From assembly GCA_938017765.1 (NCBI GenBank), contig CALIJH010000153.1:1-20594 (forward strand): a stretch of DNA of 20,594 bases. Direction: 5' to 3'. Positions 15,400 through 20,594 of this stretch are shown in pieces (positions within the stretch are counted from its first letter, which is position 1; each line of letters begins with the position of its first letter). The notes under the pieces were generated by a model. It saw nothing but the letters and a program-made list of their open reading frames with translations. It did not search any database and was not told where the DNA came from. Source of the DNA: an uncultured Leptotrichia sp. (GTDB lineage Bacteria; Fusobacteriota; Fusobacteriia; Fusobacteriales; Leptotrichiaceae). Position numbers and translations under genes: made by a program.

Positions 15400-16113
15400 T
15401 TATTCACTTACAACTAATGTTCCTATTTTTTCCCCTTCAGCCATTTTCAATATATTTCCCTCATCCAAAGCATTGAATACAATTATAGGCATTTTATTTT
15501 CCTTACACAAGGAAAGAGCAGCCGTATCCATTACTCCTAAATTTTTTGAAATGGCTTCATCATATGTTACCGTATCATATTTTACTGCATTTTTATGTTT
15601 CATAGGGTCCTTGTCATAAATACCGTCTACTTTTGTACCTTTGGCAAGTATATCCGCATTTATTTCCAACGCTCTCAATGCACCACTTGAATCAGTAGTA
15701 AAATAAGGGTTTCCCGTTCCTCCTGCAAATATTACAACTCTTCCTTTTTCCAGATGTCTTATAGCCCTTCTTCTTATAAAAGGTTCTGCTACTTGCGGCA
15801 TTTGAATGGAGGTCAACACTCTTGTCGGTATGTCAAAATGCTCTATAGCATTTTGAAGAGCCAGACCGTTCATAATAGTAGCCAGCATTCCCATTGTATC
15901 TCCTGTTACTCTGTCCACACCTTTGGATGTTCCCGTAGCTCCCCTAAATATATTACCACCGCCAATAACTATTGCAACTTCAACCCTTTTATCATGTACT
16001 TCTTTTATCTGCCTTGCAAAACTTTCAAGAACTTCATCAGAAAATCCGAATTCTTTATCCCCTGCAAGAGCTTCACCACTTAATTTCAATAATATCCTTT
16101 TATATTTAAGCAT
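15400..16113 (-). CDS. pyrH: UMP kinase
   Basis: A 237-residue amino-acid-kinase-fold enzyme that phosphorylates UMP to UDP in pyrimidine nucleotide synthesis. Motifs are RILLKLSGEALAG near the N-terminus, VIGGGNIFRG, GNPYFTTDSSGALRALEINADIL, and KGTKVDGIYDKDPMKH at the ATP site. The length is normal. GGGAGG lies six bases before the ATG. A strong terminator-like hairpin separates it from tsf, so it is expressed either by partial read-through or from a promoter I cannot locate. Confidence 0.96.
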   Translation of the reverse strand: MLKYKRILLKLSGEALAGDKEFGFSDEVLESFARQIKEVHDKRVEVAIVIGGGNIFRGATGTSKGVDRVTGDTMGMLATIMNGLALQNAIEHFDIPTRVLTSIQMPQVAEPFIRRRAIRHLEKGRVVIFAGGTGNPYFTTDSSGALRALEINADILAKGTKVDGIYDKDPMKHKNAVKYDTVTYDEAISKNLGVMDTAALSLCKENKMPIIVFNALDEGNILKMAEGEKIGTLVVSE

Positions 16114-16128
16114 TAGAGCCTCCCAATC

Positions 16129-16156
16129 TAAAAAATAAGGGGATTTTAATCCCCTT
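16129..16156 (-). terminator. Terminator or attenuator between tsf and pyrH
   Basis: An 8-bp stem AAGGGGAT/ATCCCCTT (16137-16156) with a TAAA loop is followed by ATTTTTT on the minus strand. It lies just after the tsf stop codon and 15 bases before the pyrH start. The position suggests it trims tsf-derived transcripts before pyrH-frr-mreB. Confidence 0.8.
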
Positions 16157-16160
16157 TATT

Positions 16161-17042
16161 CTAATTTCCTGCCATTGCAGCAACTTCAGCAGCAAAATCT
16201 GTTTCATCTTTCTCTATTCCTTCTCCGACTTTAAATCTGTCAAAAGATATTACTGAGAGAGGGGCAACGAATTTTTCAATAGTCAAACTATCATCTCTTA
16301 CATATTTTTGATTTACAAGACAATTTTCTTCATAGAATTTTCTCATTTTTCCTTCCAATATTTTTTCTACTATATTAGCAGGTTTTCCTTCCTGTTCCAG
16401 CTGATGTCTTGCAATTTCTTTTTCTCTTTCCAAGTCTTCTGTCGTAACCTGTTCGGAATTCAAATATTTAGGGTCCATAGCCGCTATATGCATAGCAACT
16501 CCTTTAGCCTTTTCAATATTTTCAGATGTAGCTTCTCCTGACATATTTACTAATACTCCTATTTTCCCTCCTAAATGGATATAAGTTTCTACAAATCCGT
16601 CAGTTTTAACTAATTTCAGTCTTCTGATGTTCATATTTTCCCCTATTTTAGCTATTAATTCTGTCAGAACATCATCTATTTTTTTACCTTCCAATTGTAA
16701 TTCTTTTAATTCATCTTCACTTGTTACGTCATGCTCAAGTGATAACTGAACTAATTTCTCTCCAAATGATTTAAATTCATCATTTTTAGCAACAAAATCC
16801 GTTTCAGAGTTAAATTCAAGGATAACTCCTTTTTTTCTGTCAGATGAAACTGCACCAAATACTAATCCTTCTGCAGCAACTCTTCCTGATTTTTTAGCGG
16901 CTTTCGCTATCCCTTTTTCTCTTAACCAGTCGATTGCTTTTTCTATATCTCCACCGTTTTCTTCCAATGCTTTTTTACAGTCAAGCATTCCGGCTCCTGT
17001 TCTTTCTCTCAATTCTTTAATTAATGCTGTTGTAACTGCCAT
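16161..17042 (-). CDS. tsf: Translation elongation factor Ts
   Basis: A 293-residue nucleotide-exchange factor for EF-Tu. The N-terminal UBA-like domain carries LRERTGAGMLDCKKALEENGGDIEKAIDWLREKG. The core carries the EF-Tu contact segment TDFVAKND (near residue 80) and two repeated domains including VETYIHLGGKIGVLV and GVAMHIAAMDPKYL. The length is normal. AGGAGG precedes the ATG. In most bacteria tsf directly follows rpsB; here a TPR gene lies between them. Confidence 0.97.
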   Translation of the reverse strand: MAVTTALIKELRERTGAGMLDCKKALEENGGDIEKAIDWLREKGIAKAAKKSGRVAAEGLVFGAVSSDRKKGVILEFNSETDFVAKNDEFKSFGEKLVQLSLEHDVTSEDELKELQLEGKKIDDVLTELIAKIGENMNIRRLKLVKTDGFVETYIHLGGKIGVLVNMSGEATSENIEKAKGVAMHIAAMDPKYLNSEQVTTEDLEREKEIARHQLEQEGKPANIVEKILEGKMRKFYEENCLVNQKYVRDDSLTIEKFVAPLSVISFDRFKVGEGIEKDETDFAAEVAAMAGN

Positions 17043-17086
17043 TGTTACTTTCCTCCTAATTCTATTTTTAAATTTCTTATAAAAAC

Positions 17087-17743
17087 TTACATTATTGGCC
17101 TCGAATTTCTAATTTTTTTCAGTAAATCTTTTATATCACTGATTGCATGAGGACTTTTCTCTTCTTTAGCTATTTTTAATGCTTCTAATGCATATTTTTC
17201 TGCTAATTTGTATCTTCCTGTATTACTATATTCTAATGCTAACCTAAACAGTGAATAAGGGTTTCCTAACATTGCTTGTGTTTTATGAGCTCGGATTTCC
17301 TTGAGTTTTTCATGTGTCATATGATTTATTTTTTTTATATATTTTTCTGCTTCTTTTTCTCTACCTTGGTCATAATATAAAAGACATAGAGAGTATATCC
17401 CGGTATCGACATTACTTAATTCTATTGATTTCAAATAATATTTTTCTGCTTCTTCATAATTATCTTGAAAATCATAATAATATCCTAACTGTTCATAAGC
17501 AAAAGAATCATCCGGATACTTTTCAATATATTTTTTCATTAATAAAACTAAATCTTTATAATCTTTTTTTCCGGCAAAAGATGTCATTTTTTCTTTAAAA
17601 TCTTTTTTTTCTCTCGAATACACATGAATAAGCTGTCCTATTCCTATATAATAATTTTTCATAAGTTCTATTATAGTCTCTTTCTGATTAGAAAAAATAC
17701 TTAAACTCATTAATAAAAATAATTGAATAAAGATTTTTTTCAT
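17087..17743 (-). CDS. Secreted TPR-repeat protein inserted between rpsB and tsf
   Basis: A 218-residue protein with a signal peptide (about residues 1-19, ending IFSNQ) and two to three TPR-like repeats. The best are at residues 78-112 (SFAYEQLGYYYDFQDNYEEA) and 114-140 (YSLCLLYYDQGREKEAEKY), with another near 163-193. It is probably periplasmic and mediates protein contacts. GAGAGG precedes the ATG. It resembles the large TPR protein at 11773-13254 in repeat style (AEKYYLKSIE), so the two may be related. It is oriented with rpsB and tsf and has about 160 bp of A/T-rich DNA before it, with a hairpin at 17860-17881. Specific function unknown. Confidence 0.8.
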   Translation of the reverse strand: MKKIFIQLFLLMSLSIFSNQKETIIELMKNYYIGIGQLIHVYSREKKDFKEKMTSFAGKKDYKDLVLLMKKYIEKYPDDSFAYEQLGYYYDFQDNYEEAEKYYLKSIELSNVDTGIYSLCLLYYDQGREKEAEKYIKKINHMTHEKLKEIRAHKTQAMLGNPYSLFRLALEYSNTGRYKLAEKYALEALKIAKEEKSPHAISDIKDLLKKIRNSRPIM

Positions 17744-17859
17744 GATTTTTTCCTCTCGTTTTTATCTGTTTTATATATCTTTACTTATTTTATACGTCAG
17801 AAAATCAATAGTATAAATCTAAAATTTAATATTTTTAAAATTATTATTTTTACAGGAAC

Positions 17860-17881
17860 AGGGGAATGATACTATTCCCCT
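17860..17881 (-). terminator. Stem-loop after rpsB, weak terminator
   Basis: An 8-bp perfect stem AGGGGAAT/ATTCCCCT around a six-base loop lies about 25 bases after the rpsB stop codon. No T run follows on the minus strand, so it may stabilise or process the rpsB mRNA rather than terminate it fully. Confidence 0.5.
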
Positions 17882-17904
17882 TATTACTATTTCAACTTTT
17901 TTTA

Positions 17905-18705
17905 TTATGCTTCTGTATTTTCTTCATTAGTTTCTTCAAATATTTCTTCTGTTATTTCTTCGGAAAATTCTTCATTTACAGAAGCTTCAGAGTTTTCTTC
18001 ACTATCAACAAAGCCTTCTACTCCACCATTTCCTTCAACTGCTGCATTTGCAATAACTTGTGCAAATAATTTAACCGATCTTATAGCGTCATCATTTGCA
18101 GGTATTTTATAAGTTACCAAATCAGGATCCACGTTAGTATCGATTAATGCTATTACAGGTATTCCCAATTTTTTAGCTTCTTCCAATGCCAAAAACTCTT
18201 TTTTGATATCTACTACGAATAATGCCGCAGGCAATTTATTCATATTTTTAATTCCACCAATATTTTTAGACAACTTAGCCATTTCTTTTCTTAGCAATCC
18301 TGCTTCTTTTTTAGTATATGCTGTATCTAATGTTCCGTCAGCATCCATTTCTTCAAGCTCTTTCAGTCTTTTTACTCTTGTTTTTATAGTGTTAAGGTTA
18401 GTTAAAAGTCCTCCAAGCCATCTGTTATTAACGTAAAATCCTCCGGCTCTTTCAGCTTCTTCTTTAATTGCGTCCTGAGCTTGTTTTTTAGTTCCTACAA
18501 ATAATACTTTTCCGCCATTTTCAGAAATTTCTCTTACAAATTCATAAGCTTTTTCTGTAGCCGTCAATGTTTGATGTAAATCCAGTATATGAATTCCGTT
18601 TCTTTCTGTGAAAATATAAGGTTTCATTTTAGGATTCCATCTTTTTGCCTGATGTCCAAAATGAGCTCCTACTTCTAATAATTGTTTCATTGTGATTACT
18701 GCCAT
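17905..18705 (-). CDS. rpsB: 30S ribosomal protein S2
   Basis: A 266-residue ribosomal protein of the small subunit. Signatures are MKQLLEVGAHFGHQAKRWNP, NGIHILDLHQT, VLFVGTKKQAQ, NNRWLGGLLTN and PVIALIDTNVDPDLVTYKIPANDDA. The final ~40 residues form an acidic Glu/Asn-rich extension beyond the conserved domain. AGGAGG precedes the ATG by six bases. A consensus promoter lies 110 bases upstream and the leader can form a long hairpin, which may be an autoregulatory site. It heads the translation cluster. Confidence 0.97.
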   Translation of the reverse strand: MAVITMKQLLEVGAHFGHQAKRWNPKMKPYIFTERNGIHILDLHQTLTATEKAYEFVREISENGGKVLFVGTKKQAQDAIKEEAERAGGFYVNNRWLGGLLTNLNTIKTRVKRLKELEEMDADGTLDTAYTKKEAGLLRKEMAKLSKNIGGIKNMNKLPAALFVVDIKKEFLALEEAKKLGIPVIALIDTNVDPDLVTYKIPANDDAIRSVKLFAQVIANAAVEGNGGVEGFVDSEENSEASVNEEFSEEITEEIFEETNEENTEA

Positions 18706-18745
18706 TTTTTCCTCCTATTTTATTTTGGTTTTTCTCCCACTTATC

Positions 18746-18787
18746 TTTGAAAGACAGATTATCTATCGATAACACCCTATCTTCAAA
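18746..18787 (-). promoter_or_regulatory. Structured rpsB leader, candidate S2 autoregulatory element
   Basis: On the minus strand TTTGAAGATAG (18777-18787) pairs with CTGTCTTTCAAA (18746-18757) with one bulge and one wobble. Inside, TTATC and GATAA form a second stem around a GATA loop. It lies in the transcript between the promoter and the ribosome site. In other bacteria S2 represses its own operon through a leader structure. The identity of this one is inferred from position only. Confidence 0.45.
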
Positions 18788-18816
18788 TATAACAAAGTGT
18801 GATTTATAATCAGATT

Positions 18817-18845
18817 ATTTTATCACTTTTTATAGTACTTGTCAA
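18817..18845 (-). promoter_or_regulatory. Sigma-70 promoter of rpsB
   Basis: TTGACA (18840-18845), a 17-base spacer and TAAAAT (18817-18822) on the minus strand give a leader of about 105 bases. Confidence 0.8.
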
Positions 18846-19155
18846 TTACTTCGCTTATTTTTTCTATCTTTATTTTTAAATTTTAAATCTAAAAGCTTAT
18901 TTAAATATTATTTTTTAATTACTATATTTTCAATTTTTCACTTGATTTTTCATTCTTTTAACTTCTTCAATATCAATATTATTAAACTCATTTTATTATG
19001 AATTTTATACTTATGTCTTCACTATTAATTTCATTTAATCTAATATTTTCTATATTTACGTATTTTCATTTATAACTTTATTTTATAAATTCTCACTTTA
19101 TTTAATTATCAAAATATAATTATCAAAATTTGTTCTGAAACATTTTTTCTAAAAT
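18846..19155. other. A/T-rich intergenic DNA
   Basis: The stretch lies between the porin terminator and the rpsB promoter. I see no gene. The only regular feature is a tandem pair of a 13-14-base unit, AATTATCAAAAT(AT/T), at 19104-19130. Confidence 0.4.
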
Positions 19156-19187
19156 AAAAAAAGAGAGAACTCAATCTCTCTTTTTTA
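19156..19187 (-). terminator. Terminator of the porin gene
   Basis: GAGAGA/TCTCTC arms (19163-19168 and 19175-19180) are flanked by A and T runs that extend the stem to about 12 bp. The run on each side allows termination in both directions. It lies about 30 bases after the porin stop codon. Confidence 0.85.
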
Positions 19188-19215
19188 TGTTATTTGATTA
19201 GTTATTTAACATTAA

Positions 19216-20316
19216 CTATTTAACTGTTAATCCAACACCTAAACCTGCTCTGAATTCGTTTGTTTCAGTAGTATGTCTTTTATCATCAGCTTTATTAGGA
19301 TTTACTCCACCGTGTTTGTTTTGTTCAGTTTCTCTATGTAATGGTCTGTATTTTATAAATGGATTAATTGATATTTCTCCAACAGGAGTATCAAATGATG
19401 TTTTATATCCTAAGTTTGTCCATACTGAGAAGTTATTTACATATCCTGATTCAGCTGTATGTCTTTCCCATTCATTTTCTAAATTAAGTTGTCCATAGAA
19501 TCCTGCAAATGAAGGAGTTGTATAAGTAGCTCCTACAATGTAATCTAAGTAAACACTTGACTTAGCTTCTTTACCTGTAGCTACTAATTTACCTTTTCCG
19601 TCTCTCATATGGTTATTTAATTCAACATAGTATCCTAAAGAACCTGCTCCGTTTTCGAAGAATTTTCCTTCAGTAGCAAGGTCAAAGTTTAACCCCCAAC
19701 CTTCAGTTTTTCCTCTTTGGAAAGCATTTCCATTATAAACGTAGTCTGCATCTTTTTTACCGTTATTGTTGAAGTATACAGCTTGTAATTTAGTAGATAT
19801 ACTTTGTCCAAGTACATTTACTCCAAATGTTGGTCCGAAGTAGAATTCGTTTGATTGACCATTAGTTTCTTTGTGAGTTTGTTTTGAACCTGCATATGAT
19901 GATTTATGAGTCCATCCTAAAACTGTTCTTGTTTCTAACGAACCTATATTCAAAGCTTTTCCAAACTCTAAATTAGTTTCCCAGCCTCCTTCTCTTCTAG
20001 CTGAACTTAAATTTTCACCGTTAGTAGCATATTTATAGAATCTGTCTTTATCATTTTGAACTTTGAATTTTGCATCAAGTCCCCACTCATCTACTAAGTT
20101 AAGTTCTCCTGAAACAACATTTCTCCATCTTAATTTTGTTTTATTTCTTTTTTTGAATCCTGCATTTCCTATTTCATTAGCTTTTGCTCCATCTTTATCT
20201 GTCCATCCTTGTCTTAATTCTGTAGTAGCTTTTATACTTTTCAGAACATCCTGATCAGCAGAAGCTATACCAGATACAGCTAATGTTAATGCTAATAATC
20301 CTAACAATTTTTTCAT
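19216..20316 (-). CDS. Outer-membrane porin-like protein (fusobacterial type)
   Basis: A 366-residue protein with a signal peptide (MKKLLGLLALTLAVSGIASA). The mature chain has alternating beta-strand patterns such as KLRWRNVVSGELNLVDEWGLDAKF, GSLETRTVLGWTH, FYGQLNLENEW and a final NEFRAGLGVGLTV strand. Loops are rich in Lys/Asn/Gly/Glu. It resembles the abundant outer-membrane proteins of fusobacteria, with which it shares the style of signal peptide and length; a true porin function is inferred. Codon choice is more conserved and less T-poor than in neighbouring genes, suggesting high expression. AGGAGG lies before the ATG, and the gene has a good promoter and terminator of its own. Confidence 0.75.
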   Translation of the reverse strand: MKKLLGLLALTLAVSGIASADQDVLKSIKATTELRQGWTDKDGAKANEIGNAGFKKRNKTKLRWRNVVSGELNLVDEWGLDAKFKVQNDKDRFYKYATNGENLSSARREGGWETNLEFGKALNIGSLETRTVLGWTHKSSYAGSKQTHKETNGQSNEFYFGPTFGVNVLGQSISTKLQAVYFNNNGKKDADYVYNGNAFQRGKTEGWGLNFDLATEGKFFENGAGSLGYYVELNNHMRDGKGKLVATGKEAKSSVYLDYIVGATYTTPSFAGFYGQLNLENEWERHTAESGYVNNFSVWTNLGYKTSFDTPVGEISINPFIKYRPLHRETEQNKHGGVNPNKADDKRHTTETNEFRAGLGVGLTVK

Positions 20317-20372
20317 AACTTTTCCTCCTAATAATCTTTTTAAAATTTATTATTTTCTAACAACCTATTGGT

Positions 20373-20401
20373 ATTCTAACATAATATAAAGTTTTTGTAA
20401 A
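20373..20401 (-). promoter_or_regulatory. Sigma-70 promoter of the porin gene
   Basis: TTTACA (20396-20401), a 17-base spacer and TAGAAT (20373-20378) on the minus strand give a leader of about 50 bases before the porin ATG. Beyond it, 20402-20594 holds no gene, only A/T-rich DNA with a palindromic run near 20512-20540. Confidence 0.75.
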
Positions 20402-20594
20402 GTTTTTTTTGCCTTTTATTCAAATATTACTACTGTTATTTTACTATTCTGTTATGTATTTAATGTTTTGAACAGCATATTTTACTGTATTGAAACTAAT
20501 TTCTCCATCTTAAAATATTATATATAATATATATTTTAAATTAGTTGATTTTAAATAAAAAAGGGCTGTATCATCATTAAATGTAGGATAATCT

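Noticed and set aside
20554..20594. Possible insertion-sequence end (GGGCTGTATCA) at the right edge
   Set aside because: The motif style is suggestive, but the element would lie outside the window and no second end can be seen.

Overview
The window is very A+T-rich and most likely comes from a member of the Fusobacteriota, probably Leptotrichiaceae. The genus is an inference. The cell is Gram-negative by its contents: two signal-peptide-bearing outer-membrane barrel proteins and an MreB with an N-terminal membrane helix. Codon usage and strong AGGAGG-type ribosome binding sites look Firmicute-like, a combination typical of fusobacteria. All genes but one (the small outer-membrane protein at 4022-4552) lie on the minus strand, so the description below runs from right to left, in the direction of transcription.

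Right end (20.4-19.2 kb): a porin-like outer-membrane protein with its own promoter and terminator. Next (18.8-13.5 kb) comes a translation and cell-shape cluster: rpsB, a TPR protein, tsf, pyrH, frr and mreB. The order rpsB-tsf-pyrH-frr is the common bacterial one, but a secreted TPR gene sits between rpsB and tsf, and mreB follows frr. rpsB has a consensus promoter and a structured leader, and mreB is followed by an elaborate nested stem structure ending in a T run. Then come a 14-repeat secreted TPR protein with coaE (13.3-11.1 kb), an LCP-family cell-envelope protein (10.9-10.1 kb), and engB-lemA-DUF2207 (9.9-6.8 kb), which ends in a terminator overlapping the last codons.

The stretch from 6.8 to 4.7 kb looks accessory. 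It holds a probable IS200/IS605-type end remnant, a 10-bp phased A/T repeat, a strong promoter, a 57-residue basic protein, two tandem paralogous membrane-anchored proteins of unknown function, and a 167-bp element with imperfect terminal inverted repeats. It is followed by the lone plus-strand outer-membrane protein and a cupin gene.

The left end (3.2-0 kb) has a candidate small RNA or leader RNA of about 95-110 nt with a near-perfect sigma-70 promoter and a terminator-like hairpin. It is followed by tmcAL, an alpha/beta hydrolase and the start of a GPH-type sugar:cation symporter that runs off the window. No tRNA, rRNA, CRISPR array or complete transposase was seen. The best candidates for something undescribed are the small RNA at about 3090-3185, the small-protein and paralog islet at 4902-6412, and the folded 3' region of mreB.
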